A stretch of DNA of 64,000 bases from Rikenellaceae bacterium. Its GTDB lineage: Bacteria > Bacteroidota > Bacteroidia > Bacteroidales > Rikenellaceae. The DNA is taken from assembly GCA_020860245.1 (NCBI GenBank), contig JAJBUQ010000008.1, positions 84,919-148,918 on the forward strand, given 5' to 3'. Within the stretch, counting starts at the first letter, position 1. Each line of letters opens with the position of its first letter. The notes below the pieces were generated by a model. The model was not told where the DNA came from. It ran no database searches and worked only from the letters and a program-made list of their open reading frames with translations. Shown piece after piece: positions 17,455 through 25,883 of this stretch. Position numbers and translations under genes: made by a program.

Positions 17455-17475
17455 GAGTGCGTAGTATTAGTTTTA

Positions 17476-17506
17476 CAAATATAAAACTTTTTACCCATTC
17501 GTCAAA
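17476..17506 (-). promoter_or_regulatory. Promoter of the coiled-coil / LuxE-like / HhH operon
   Basis: On the minus strand TTTG (17503-17506), a 19-nt spacer and TATATTTG (17476-17483). Both Bacteroidota elements are present at near-ideal spacing, 21 nt before the ATG. Confidence 0.75.
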
Positions 17507-17524
17507 AACGGATAGTATTTTGAT

Positions 17525-17532
17525 TATATTTG
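17525..17532 (+). promoter_or_regulatory. Promoter -7 box of rpiB
   Basis: TATATTTG, 30 nt before the rpiB ATG and diverging from the promoter at 17476. No clear -33 element. Confidence 0.6.
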
Positions 17533-17562
17533 TTCAACGAAACATCTATAAAAACAGTGTTT

Positions 17563-18024
17563 ATGAACTCATTCACGATAGGTTTTGCCAGCGATCACGT
17601 AGGCTTCGACCTTAAAGAGAATCTTGTGGAATATCTTTTGAAATCGGGATATTCGGTAAAAGACTTCGGCTGCTACTCCTCGGACAGCTGCGACTATCCG
17701 GATTTCGCTCATCCTCTTGCGGAGGCTATCGTCAAGGGGGAGTGTAAAATGGGTATATCCGTATGCTTCACAGCCAACGGCATCAGCATGACCCTGAACA
17801 AACATACGGGAATACGCGCGGCTATATGTTGGAACGAGGATATTGCGGAGCTCGCGCGCGCGCACAACGACGCGAATGTCTGTTCGCTTCCGGCAAAATA
17901 TCTAAATGTCGAAGAAACTGTAAAAATAGTCAATAAATTCCTCTCTACCGACTTCGAAGGCGGACGCCACAAGAGGCGCATAGACAAGATAGAATCATAT
18001 TTCAACGACAAAAAGTGCCGATAA
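17563..18024 (+). CDS. rpiB: Ribose-5-phosphate isomerase B / RpiB-LacAB family
   Basis: Interconverts ribose-5-P and ribulose-5-P. 153 residues from the ATG at 17563 (MNSFTIGFASDHVGF); the longer upstream frame would start inside the promoter. Seen: ASDHVGFDLK with its His, the catalytic Cys in GISVCFTANG, NKHTGIRAA, and RAHNDANVCSL with its His. The loop usually written CG(T/S)GxG is CFTANG here, losing two glycines; the Cys itself is kept. It is followed after 11 nt by the broken phosphatase gene. Confidence 0.9.
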   Translation: MNSFTIGFASDHVGFDLKENLVEYLLKSGYSVKDFGCYSSDSCDYPDFAHPLAEAIVKGECKMGISVCFTANGISMTLNKHTGIRAAICWNEDIAELARAHNDANVCSLPAKYLNVEETVKIVNKFLSTDFEGGRHKRRIDKIESYFNDKKCR

Positions 18025-18035
18025 AATTTTAAGAT

Positions 18036-19668
18036 ATGCGATTACTACGACCTCTCATATCGCTGGCGCTTTTTTTTTATCGCCTCGATATCCGCTGATG
18101 CGGAGACAGTTAAGAACGTAATATTCATGATACCGGACGGCACCTCTCTTCCGGTAGTATCGCTGACACGCTGGTATCAGTGGTACATTCTCGGAGGCGA
18201 AGAAAAACTCGCCATGGATCCGTACTTCTGCGGATTGGTTAAGATCCATTCTTCCAATGCTCCTATCGGGGACTCGGCTCCGACAACATCGACATACATG
18301 ACCGGATACTATTCCATGACCGGTTTTGTAAGTACATATCCGAAGTCCGACCCTGAGAACGACATATACCCTACGGACAGTCTGCGTCAGTATCAACCCC
18401 TCGCAACTCTTGCGGAGGCAGCTAAGATTATTCAGAATAAGTCGATAGGGGTCGTTGCGACGTGCTTTTTCCCGCATGCCACGCCTGCGGATGTAACAGC
18501 ACACAATTTTAACCGCAACGACTATGTTGCTCTTGCTCGCGTAATGGCGCATAATAATTTAGATGTCGTAATATCGGGAGGAACGAACTATCTGCGAGAT
18601 ATAGAACGCAGAGAGCTGGAGTCTACCGGTACGCAGATTATAACGGATGACATCACTGCCTTCCGAGAAGCGGACGGCAACAAATTATAGGCGCTGTTCT
18701 GCGGGGAGGACGTCCCCTATGATTTCGACCGCGACCCTGAGATAATACCGTCTCTCGCGGAGATGACGGCGAAAAGCCTTGAGGTACTATCCAAGAACGA
18801 CAACGGATTCTTCCTTATGGTCGAAGGGAGCAAAGTGGACTGGGCTGCGCATGCTAATGATCCGGTTGGACTTATTTCCGAATTTCTCGCATTCGACCGC
18901 GCAGTGGAAGTAGCCATAGAATTCGCAAAGAACAACGGCGAGACGATGGTCGTAGTCGTTCCTGACCACGGCAACAGCGGTATAAGCATAGGACACTATA
19001 ATCTTCCGAGATACGATAAGGCATCGCTTGAAGAGATAATAGGTCCGTTCAGAGACTTTAAGCTCACGGCTGAAGGACTCGGAATTATTCTTAACGATAA
19101 TCCTGTCGACAGCATTAGACCGATGTTCAAACGCTACATGAACATCGACCTGTCGGAGAAGGAGTACGAATCGGTGCTCGCTGCCGCTAATTATAAACCA
19201 AGCGACCTTCCGAAGGATAAACGGAGTTGGATGAACTTGCAGTATACCATTGCCAAGATCATTACTTCGCGAACTTATATTGGCTTCACAACGCACGGAC
19301 ACACCGGAGAGGACGTATTTCTCGCCGTATACCATCCTCGCAACGGTCAGCCGCAAGGAATGCTGACAGGGGTCGAACTGAATTCGTACGTCAAGAAACA
19401 GATGGGATTGGATGAAAATTCCCTCGACGAACTTACGGATAGGATATTTGCTCCGCATCAAGATGTTTTTGCCGGGGCGGACTACCGTATAGAGAATCTA
19501 GGCGGACTCGACGCGACGCTTATCGTAAACGGCAGCATACGTATTCCGGCGTATATGAATAAAATATTTGTGGACGGACGACTTATTGAGATCGAGAGTA
19601 CGGCAATATATTCGAGCGCTAACGAGACATTCTACATTCCGCGGGAATTGGCCAAATTGATAGAATAA
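18036..19668 (+). pseudogene. Broken alkaline phosphatase: frameshift in T9 tract plus in-frame TAG
   Basis: An alkaline phosphatase-superfamily metalloenzyme of about 543 residues if repaired. The ATG at 18036 begins a signal peptide (MRLLRPLISLALFF) that leaves frame at nine Ts (18070-18078); removing one base restores FIASISADAETVKNVIFMIPDG. A second lesion, TAG at 18688-18690, splits the same frame between ADGNKL and ALFCGEDVP. Otherwise the active site is whole: PDGTS, nucleophile Ser in DSAPTTST, EGSKVDWAAHAND, VVPDHGNSG and THGHTGED. Two independent lesions argue for a recent pseudogene rather than slippage control. The frame from 18763 to the stop codes for the C-terminal half. Confidence 0.85.
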
Positions 19669-19695
19669 TCCTCCGGAATCCGGTACGGACAAAGT

Positions 19696-19724
19696 AATAA
19701 GGTTGAGTCTGACTCAGCCTTATT
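19696..19724. terminator. Bidirectional terminator between phosphatase pseudogene and spoIID-like gene
   Basis: A 13-bp stem (AATAAGGTTGAGT / ACTCAGCCTTATT, one T-G) with a 3-nt loop. A/T-rich ends suit convergent genes. Confidence 0.85.
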
Positions 19725-21032
19725 TTAATATATATTTTCCACGATTGCATCCGGATAGTAATGCTCCAGTATCTTCTTGTAACCGTATCCCTTCTCCGCC
19801 ATTGCAGCCGCACCTATCTGGCATAGCCCCACACCGTGCCCCCAGCCTGCACCGTGCAGAATAAAACGCATACCATCCGGAGTTTCAGTTTTATCCACAT
19901 AGAACGCAGAACTGTAAAGATGCGACTCCGACAAGGCCTGACGTATAAAGAGTTCCTTACCTATGGTCATAGTCCGTTCGCTTCCGATTATTTCGAGGCG
20001 GATTATTCTTCCGGAATCCCCTCTCTCCACCGGAATTATACCGGTTACCGTTCCGAAGTCTACCCCCGTACGATTTTTTAGAAGTTCAGACAATTCGTAT
20101 TGTCCGTATTCCACCTTCCAACGAAAAAAATCGTCAGTCTCCGTATCGTAATCGTTCAGTATTCTGCTTAAAATTTCTTTGTCCGCTACATTACAGAATA
20201 CGTCCGGCGAACTGTCGATCCATTCCTTTAATTTCTCTTCGGTGTCGGGGTGCGGATGTTCGGGAGTGGGGGAATCGGATACTGCGCGCAGGTATTGACG
20301 TGGGTTATTCTCCCATACATTCTCGTAATTTTCGGATATTCCACCGCAGCACTTAGAGTAACGTGCATCGCATACCTCTCCGCCATAAGTCAGGACTACA
20401 CCCCTTGTCGCTTCCACCGCCTCTACCGCCTGAGACATATAGACCTTAGTTATCCCCTGATACCGCTGGCAGTGATCGTCCGCACATACGTCATAGTTGT
20501 CATGTGCTTCGCGGTCGAACCATTTAATGATCTCGGTATCGGTGCAGACAGGTATGGAGGTAAGTTCGGGCTTAGCCTTGCTTTTGAGTTGAGACATCAA
20601 CCAGCTCCGCGATATAACCGCATGGGCTTTAAGCGATTCCGGGTGCGCTCCGGCATTCATCTCCGAAGAGATCACGCTCTTTAGATAGTCTTCCAAATGA
20701 ATACAGTTTACAGCTGTGATTTGTCCGGTTTCAGGCACGATCTTGAATATTCCCCTGAACTCCTGATCTTCCGGACGTTCCCAGTGGAATCCTTTACCAA
20801 TTAAAACACCTTTAATGATGAAGCTAGAATTTTGTTTGTCTGAGGGGACAATTTTAATTTCACCTTCAATTTCCTCCGCAGTAAATTCCACAAGACCGGA
20901 ATATCCCCTCCCATCGTCATTAGAACGATATCCGCCCTTAAATTCCACCATTATTTTATCCGCAGTGAAGATCCCTATGTCGATCACAGGACCGTTCACA
21001 TTCTTCTTATCATTTTTTTTATTTCTTTCCAT
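19725..21032 (-). CDS. SpoIID/LytB domain protein
   Basis: 435 residues from the ATG at 21032 ([10 protein letters not shown]). The frame runs further upstream but only inside the DUF4922 gene. The SpoIID/LytB domain occupies about 130-435: LKSVISSEMNAGAHPESLKAHAVISR, and the closing HGAGWGHGVGLCQIGA / MAEKGYGYKKILEHYYP. SpoIID of sporulating bacteria is a lytic transglycosylase acting on stemless glycan; LytB enhances amidase. In this non-sporulating Gram-negative context a peptidoglycan role is inferred. No signal peptide is obvious. The start overlaps the DUF4922 gene by 37 nt, so the two are coupled. Confidence 0.9.
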   Translation of the reverse strand: MERNKKNDKKNVNGPVIDIGIFTADKIMVEFKGGYRSNDDGRGYSGLVEFTAEEIEGEIKIVPSDKQNSSFIIKGVLIGKGFHWERPEDQEFRGIFKIVPETGQITAVNCIHLEDYLKSVISSEMNAGAHPESLKAHAVISRSWLMSQLKSKAKPELTSIPVCTDTEIIKWFDREAHDNYDVCADDHCQRYQGITKVYMSQAVEAVEATRGVVLTYGGEVCDARYSKCCGGISENYENVWENNPRQYLRAVSDSPTPEHPHPDTEEKLKEWIDSSPDVFCNVADKEILSRILNDYDTETDDFFRWKVEYGQYELSELLKNRTGVDFGTVTGIIPVERGDSGRIIRLEIIGSERTMTIGKELFIRQALSESHLYSSAFYVDKTETPDGMRFILHGAGWGHGVGLCQIGAAAMAEKGYGYKKILEHYYPDAIVENIY

Positions 21033-21925
21033 TTCAAATAATCGATTATTACCTGCAGGAACATGTCCATCAGCAATTCCTTGTCTATTATATCGTAATC
21101 TTCTTCGCGGACAGTAACGATCATTCCCCCTATATCCACTGCTCCGGGGCTGAACAAGACCGGATCTTTCTCCGCATAATACTGCCACGGACGGTGTCCG
21201 GCACGGGGAACAGCAATAAATTTATATCGTCCTTCACTGAATTCGCAATAAGCATTTAATCTCGGTTCATCCTCCCCGTAACTGTTATAACAGTTAATAA
21301 CATCCATAATATCGTATACCGCACTCTCCATTCCAGCCTCACTCTCCCCTTCGATTATTATAAACTTCCGGAGTACATCCGCAGCGGAAGTTACCGTTAT
21401 CCCGTCCTTCCGGAACAGCATTTCCATGTCAGCATATCCGCTACGGATAAACGGGATATCGCCCTTCGGCACCGCCTGAAAATGGTGATGGTCAGGGGCA
21501 GAGGCTCCGCTCTCCGGTCCGTTGTAAAATACGGTGTATTCTTCGAGTTCCTTCGCAAATGTAAGCATATTACCGGCTTCGCCATATAACGCCTGTGGAA
21601 TATGTTCTATTTTAGCGATAGTCAGATGCTTTGCAAATATAGGGAACGGATTTACGAGTATATCGTAACCGCAGCATTCGATACTCCGTTGCTGAGGGGG
21701 TCTATTATTCCTGCACAGGAAGCATTTACGGTCCTTTAACTTCTGCGGATTTATATCCGCAGTGGTAGAACGGACTCTTCCGGGATTGAATTGAACGAAC
21801 ATTTCAAAGCGTTCAAAATCTATCGCCCTCGAACGGACGTCGTGCAGTTCTTCCACATGGTGTCTGTAGGCGCTCCACAGAAGTAACTGCGCAGCTATAA
21901 ACAAATCTATATCTTTACTTTGCAT
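20996..21925 (-). CDS. DUF4922 protein, GalT/HIT-like fold
   Basis: 309 residues. CFLC near residue 68 and DHHHFQ near 165 (the HxHxQ pattern) match the Zn-knuckle and catalytic histidine triad of the GalT / Ap4A phosphorylase branch of the HIT superfamily. DUF4922 is a Bacteroidota family without an established reaction. A nucleotidyl transferase or phosphorylase acting on a sugar nucleotide is the likely chemistry (inference). It overlaps the GT2 gene by 11 nt and the SpoIID gene by 37 nt, a tightly coupled three-gene set. Confidence 0.82.
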   Translation of the reverse strand: MQSKDIDLFIAAQLLLWSAYRHHVEELHDVRSRAIDFERFEMFVQFNPGRVRSTTADINPQKLKDRKCFLCRNNRPPQQRSIECCGYDILVNPFPIFAKHLTIAKIEHIPQALYGEAGNMLTFAKELEEYTVFYNGPESGASAPDHHHFQAVPKGDIPFIRSGYADMEMLFRKDGITVTSAADVLRKFIIIEGESEAGMESAVYDIMDVINCYNSYGEDEPRLNAYCEFSEGRYKFIAVPRAGHRPWQYYAEKDPVLFSPGAVDIGGMIVTVREEDYDIIDKELLMDMFLQVIIDYLKWKEIKKMIRRM

Positions 21926-23240
21926 CGCGCATGATTTTCTGTCTGGCGGAGAGTTCGATTGTCCGGATAGTATCCTTATAAAAATTATTCCTGTTTATTT
22001 TTTCCTGCGGAAGAGTAGCATCCGTATTACCTTCCCACCTTCGGCAGTAGTATAAAGAATTGTAAATTCGTCCTATTCTGTAACTGCGCGATATTGCCAA
22101 CGCCACAGCGTAATCTTCACCGTAGGAGACATCGGGAAACAGAATATCCCTCAACACAGGTGTGTAGAATGCTCTCGGAGCACCCAGTCCGTTAATCCTG
22201 AGCGCATTGTTATGTCCGTTGGTATCGGTCCATTCCTTGTGGTCGATAAGTCCGGGAGGGAGTGGGTTCATCTCGAAATCCACAAGGCTGTAAGACCCTA
22301 CGACCATAGCGCAATGGTCATCGGAGAATTTATCGTATATCCGTTGCAGAACATCATCGCCGTTATATATGTCGTCGCTGTCGAGCTGTACGCAGAATTT
22401 ACCGCATGAAGGATCGGTAACGGCGCGGTTCCAACATCCGCCTATTCCGAGATTTTTTTCTTCCGGTATTATGTGGACAAGATTTTTATACCTAAGGGAT
22501 AATTCCTTTAAGGCTTTCGTCGTTCCGTCGTTCGAATGATTATCGACTACTATGACATTAAAATTTCCAACAAATTTTTGCCGGACAGCAGACATAACAG
22601 CATCGGCTATGGTCCGGACTCGATTGCGGACAGGAATTATTACGGAAATTTCGGTATTAAAATATTCGTCGAATGTGATTTTTTCCTGGATCGGAGGAAG
22701 CAGTCCTCCGATATACTTAAGATAGTCAGTACATGCCTCTTCCATTTCAAACTGCACGGCCCTGTTGCGGGGATCCACATAGGCAAAATGGCTGTTGGAA
22801 TCCTCGGTGTGGGCAACATTCACCGTATATAAATATTCCGGTAGGTGAAACAGCTCTCCTATACACGATAATCTTAAACGAAGCGCATATAATCCTGCAT
22901 AATTGTATTCCTTTTCGATCGACAGGACAGCTTTTTTAAACGCGTTAGTACTGAATAACAGCACGTTTCCAAAATCAAAATCATCTCTGAGGCTCCCTTT
23001 ACGGCATATTATCAAGGGATGAGGACTCAAAACGTCTCCGTCGAATTCGAAAAAGTCCGAATACAGCATCACGGCATCCGTATTTCGCGCAGTATCAAGG
23101 AATCTTTTCTCCATTCCCTCCGACGGGATAACAGGCATATTAGTTGTATAAATTATTATAAAATCCTGCTCGGCCTTGAGGGCAATATCTCTCAGGCATG
23201 AAACAGAACAGAGCTTACTGATTTGGAAGCATTCGATCAT
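21915..23240 (-). CDS. Family 2 glycosyltransferase with N-terminal extension
   Basis: 441 residues from the ATG at 23240; earlier in-frame codons run into the divergent kinase gene. The GT-A domain (about 195-430) starts [11 protein letters not shown] and has [11 protein letters not shown] and the metal-binding DSDD in [14 protein letters not shown]. About 190 residues before it look like a second, degenerate GT-A-like unit ([15 protein letters not shown]), so this may be a tandem fold. Donor and acceptor are unknown. It heads the GT2-DUF4922-SpoIID operon, divergent from a kinase and murQ. Confidence 0.85.
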   Translation of the reverse strand: MIECFQISKLCSVSCLRDIALKAEQDFIIIYTTNMPVIPSEGMEKRFLDTARNTDAVMLYSDFFEFDGDVLSPHPLIICRKGSLRDDFDFGNVLLFSTNAFKKAVLSIEKEYNYAGLYALRLRLSCIGELFHLPEYLYTVNVAHTEDSNSHFAYVDPRNRAVQFEMEEACTDYLKYIGGLLPPIQEKITFDEYFNTEISVIIPVRNRVRTIADAVMSAVRQKFVGNFNVIVVDNHSNDGTTKALKELSLRYKNLVHIIPEEKNLGIGGCWNRAVTDPSCGKFCVQLDSDDIYNGDDVLQRIYDKFSDDHCAMVVGSYSLVDFEMNPLPPGLIDHKEWTDTNGHNNALRINGLGAPRAFYTPVLRDILFPDVSYGEDYAVALAISRSYRIGRIYNSLYYCRRWEGNTDATLPQEKINRNNFYKDTIRTIELSARQKIMRDAK

Positions 23241-23245
23241 CAATA

Positions 23246-23253
23246 CAAATTTA
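23246..23253 (-). promoter_or_regulatory. Possible promoter -7 box of the GT2 operon
   Basis: TAAATTTG on the minus strand ends only 5 nt before the ATG, so transcription would begin at about the start codon (leaderless) if it is used. Confidence 0.35.
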
Positions 23254-23316
23254 CATTCGGGTCCACCAAAAATAATAAAATAAATATTATTTTTACATAT
23301 CAATAAAATATACCCT

Positions 23317-24147
23317 ATGCTACTAATTGCCGACAGCGGTTCCACCAAGACAGACTGGGCGCTTATAGACGGTCCACAGGTCAGAACGTTCTCTACGGAC
23401 GGCATAAATCCCGTATACGTCAGCGGCGACCTCATAAAAAAAATTGTCGAGAAAGAATTACCGTTCAACCGTGAGAATATTGTAGCGGTATATTTTTATG
23501 GCGCAGGGTGCATACAAGGTAAGACCGGAACTCTGGGACGTAATCTCGCGGAGATATTCGGCAAGGCTAAAGTCAGCGTAAACAGCGATCTTCTGGGAGC
23601 TGCGCGGTCACTGTACGGGGAACGGACAGGTATCGCATCGATACTCGGAACCGGCTCCAATACAGGCTACTACAACGGCAAAAAAATTACCGACTCGATC
23701 CCGTCCATGGGATACATTCTCGGCGATGAGGGGAGCGGAGCGGTTATGGGGAAAAAATTAGTGTCGGCTATTTACAAGAGGCGCATGTCGCAGGAGATCA
23801 CGGATCTCTTCTTCTCCGAATATACGATTTCTTACCCTAAATTGATAGAATTTGTCTATCGACAACCCCTTCCTAACCGGTTCCTCGCTCAATTTACGCG
23901 ATTCATAAGCAAGAATATATCCCATCCGGAGATCCGCGAACTCGTCAAGAATTGTTTTATGGAATTCATTGAGTTTAATCTGTTAAAGTACGATAACGTC
24001 GAGGATACTCCGGTATCGTTTACGGGGAGCATAGCCTACCATTTCTCAGACCAGCTGCGTGAATCTCTCGCACAGTACTCCATAACCGTCGGAGAGATAA
24101 CACGCACTCCTATCGAAGGGTTGATTAAATACCACACAAAAATCTGA
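23317..24147 (+). CDS. murK: BadF-type sugar kinase (N-acetylmuramate / N-acetylglucosamine kinase)
   Basis: 276 residues of the ASKHA fold: phosphate-1 [13 protein letters not shown] at 4-16, phosphate-2 [12 protein letters not shown] near 108-119, and [14 protein letters not shown] near 131-144. The match is to the BadF/BadG/BcrA family that includes N-acetylglucosamine kinases and the MurNAc kinase MurK. MurNAc is favoured because murQ, which needs MurNAc-6-P, starts 8 nt downstream in the same operon. Symbol is by context, not proof. The divergent GT2-DUF4922-SpoIID operon shares the 76-nt upstream region. Confidence 0.85.
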   Translation: MLLIADSGSTKTDWALIDGPQVRTFSTDGINPVYVSGDLIKKIVEKELPFNRENIVAVYFYGAGCIQGKTGTLGRNLAEIFGKAKVSVNSDLLGAARSLYGERTGIASILGTGSNTGYYNGKKITDSIPSMGYILGDEGSGAVMGKKLVSAIYKRRMSQEITDLFFSEYTISYPKLIEFVYRQPLPNRFLAQFTRFISKNISHPEIRELVKNCFMEFIEFNLLKYDNVEDTPVSFTGSIAYHFSDQLRESLAQYSITVGEITRTPIEGLIKYHTKI

Positions 24148-24155
24148 CAACGCTA

Positions 24156-24971
24156 ATGATAAATTACACGGAAGAGTCGTCTCCATACGACAACGCGTCG
24201 GAGATGTCCGTAAAGGAGCTGCTTACTGCAATAAATAAGGAAGATGCCAAAGTACACGAGGCAGTCCGGCAAGCGATACCACAGATAGAAGAACTAATAG
24301 AGGCCATACTTCCGGGAATGAGGTCAGGAGGAAGATTATTTTACATAGGGGCGGGTACCAGCGGACGGCTGGGAGTTCTCGACGCTTCCGAGATGCCGCC
24401 GACCTACGGAGTGTCACCGCAGACCATTACAGGACTTATCGCCGGAGGAGACGGAGCCATACGCAAGGCTGTTGAGGGAGCGGAAGACGATACAGAACTG
24501 GCATGGAAGGACCTGATTTACAACGGAATCAAACAGGGCGATGCGGTTATAGGAATCGCGGCGTCAGGAACGACCCCGTACGTTATCGGAGGGCTCGAAC
24601 GGGCGCGGGCGGAAGGAATCGTAACGGGATCGGTAACCTGTAATCCGGGTTCTCCCGTAACTAAAGCCGCTGAACATCCGATAGTTGTCATAACCGGTCC
24701 GGAATTTATTACGGGCAGTACGCGCATGAAGGCAGGGACTGCACAAAAGATGGTGCTCAATATGATCTCCACCTCGCTTATGGTTCAACTGGGGCGCGTC
24801 GAAGGCAACAGAATGGTAAACATGCAGCTTACCAATAAAAAACTCGTTGCACGGGGAGCACGCATGATAACGGCGCAGACAGGGAGAGCGGAGGAAGAAT
24901 CCCGGGAACTCCTTCTCCGACACGGATCGGTAAAAAACGTACTGGATTATCTTAAAAACGAGGCACAATAA
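24156..24971 (+). CDS. murQ: N-acetylmuramic acid 6-phosphate etherase
   Basis: Cleaves the lactyl ether of MurNAc-6-P, giving GlcNAc-6-P and D-lactate in peptidoglycan recycling. 271 residues, slightly shorter than the E. coli protein, with the SIS fold: FYIGAGTSGRLGVLDASEMPP near 64 (including the catalytic Glu region), AVEGAEDDTEL with the second Glu, and ITGSTRMKAGTAQK near 186. It follows the kinase by 8 nt. No 1,6-anhydro-MurNAc kinase or NagA is in the window. Confidence 0.95.
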   Translation: MINYTEESSPYDNASEMSVKELLTAINKEDAKVHEAVRQAIPQIEELIEAILPGMRSGGRLFYIGAGTSGRLGVLDASEMPPTYGVSPQTITGLIAGGDGAIRKAVEGAEDDTELAWKDLIYNGIKQGDAVIGIAASGTTPYVIGGLERARAEGIVTGSVTCNPGSPVTKAAEHPIVVITGPEFITGSTRMKAGTAQKMVLNMISTSLMVQLGRVEGNRMVNMQLTNKKLVARGARMITAQTGRAEEESRELLLRHGSVKNVLDYLKNEAQ

Positions 24972-24981
24972 AAAATTAATC

Positions 24982-24989
24982 TATATTTG
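24982..24989 (+). promoter_or_regulatory. Promoter -7 box of panB
   Basis: TATATTTG, 19 nt before the ATG, directly after murQ. Suggests panB is a separate unit. Confidence 0.6.
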
Positions 24990-25008
24990 CCTGTAAAATC
25001 ACAAGATT

Positions 25009-25824
25009 ATGTCTACACAAGGTAAAATAAGGGCGGTAACGACTTATCGTCTGACTGAAATGAAGGAGAAGGGCGAAAAGATCAGCATGCTGACGGCTTA
25101 CGACTATTCTATGGCGAGGATTCTGGATGAAGCGGGTATCGATGTAATATTGTGCGGCGATTCCGCGGCAAACGTAATGGCAGGATACGAGACCACGATC
25201 CCCATGACACTCGAACAAATGATCTACCACGGCAGGTCGGTGAAGAGAGCGGTCAAGAGGGCACTGGTAGTGGTAGATCTACCCTTCGGAACTTATCAGG
25301 GGAACTCAAGGAGGGCTTTAGCCTCAGCTATACGCATCATGAAGGAGACCGAAGCGGATGCGATAAAACTCGAAGGGGGCGCGGAAGTTATCGACTCCGT
25401 GAACAGAATACTGTCTGCGGGGATTCCGGTAATGGGCCACTTAGGGCTTACTCCACAATCGATCAATAAATTCGGGACCTATACCGTACGGGCGCGGGAA
25501 CAGGACGAAGCTGACAAACTCTTCAACGACGCGATATTATTGCAAGATGCAGGATGCTTCGCGATAGTTCTCGAAAAAATACCGGCCGCACTCGGAACTA
25601 TGGTCGCGCGGGAACTTAAAATTCCGATGATAGGTATTGGCGGCGGCAATGGGGTGGACGGACAGGTGCTCGTGATACACGATATGCTCGGCATCACGAA
25701 CGAATTCTCTCCGCGATTCCTTCGTAGATATGCTGATCTCTATTCCGTCATGTCAGGAGCGGTACAACAGTATATCTCCGACGTGAAGTCCGGCGACTTC
25801 CCTAACGAGAAAGAACAGTACTAA
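25009..25824 (+). CDS. panB: 3-methyl-2-oxobutanoate hydroxymethyltransferase
   Basis: First step of pantothenate synthesis: ketoisovalerate plus methylene-THF to ketopantoate. 271 residues with the (beta/alpha)8 motifs [19 protein letters not shown] (start), [14 protein letters not shown], the Mg/active site region LEGG near 125, and GHLGLTPQS near 143. It is complete. Its own -7 box and terminator make it a single-gene unit. Confidence 0.96.
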   Translation: MSTQGKIRAVTTYRLTEMKEKGEKISMLTAYDYSMARILDEAGIDVILCGDSAANVMAGYETTIPMTLEQMIYHGRSVKRAVKRALVVVDLPFGTYQGNSRRALASAIRIMKETEADAIKLEGGAEVIDSVNRILSAGIPVMGHLGLTPQSINKFGTYTVRAREQDEADKLFNDAILLQDAGCFAIVLEKIPAALGTMVARELKIPMIGIGGGNGVDGQVLVIHDMLGITNEFSPRFLRRYADLYSVMSGAVQQYISDVKSGDFPNEKEQY

Positions 25825-25826
25825 AT

Positions 25827-25854
25827 AAAAAGGAGCCTTTGAGGGCTCCTTTTT
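25827..25854. terminator. Bidirectional terminator between panB and the pectin locus
   Basis: An 11-bp perfect stem (AAAAAGGAGCC / GGCTCCTTTTT) with a 6-nt loop. The A and T ends give a U-tract in both directions. Confidence 0.9.
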
Positions 25855-25883
25855 ATCGCAGTTTTAGTTAAATGGAGTGAATT

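Noticed and set aside
18036-18690. Phase variation of the phosphatase by the T9 tract
   Set aside because: Slippage could restore the signal peptide, but the TAG at 18688 would still end the protein before half of the active site.
17-19668. Stop-codon recoding (TAA or TAG read as an amino acid)
   Set aside because: TAA, TAG and TGA all end other intact genes here at family-typical positions; only pckA and the phosphatase are interrupted.
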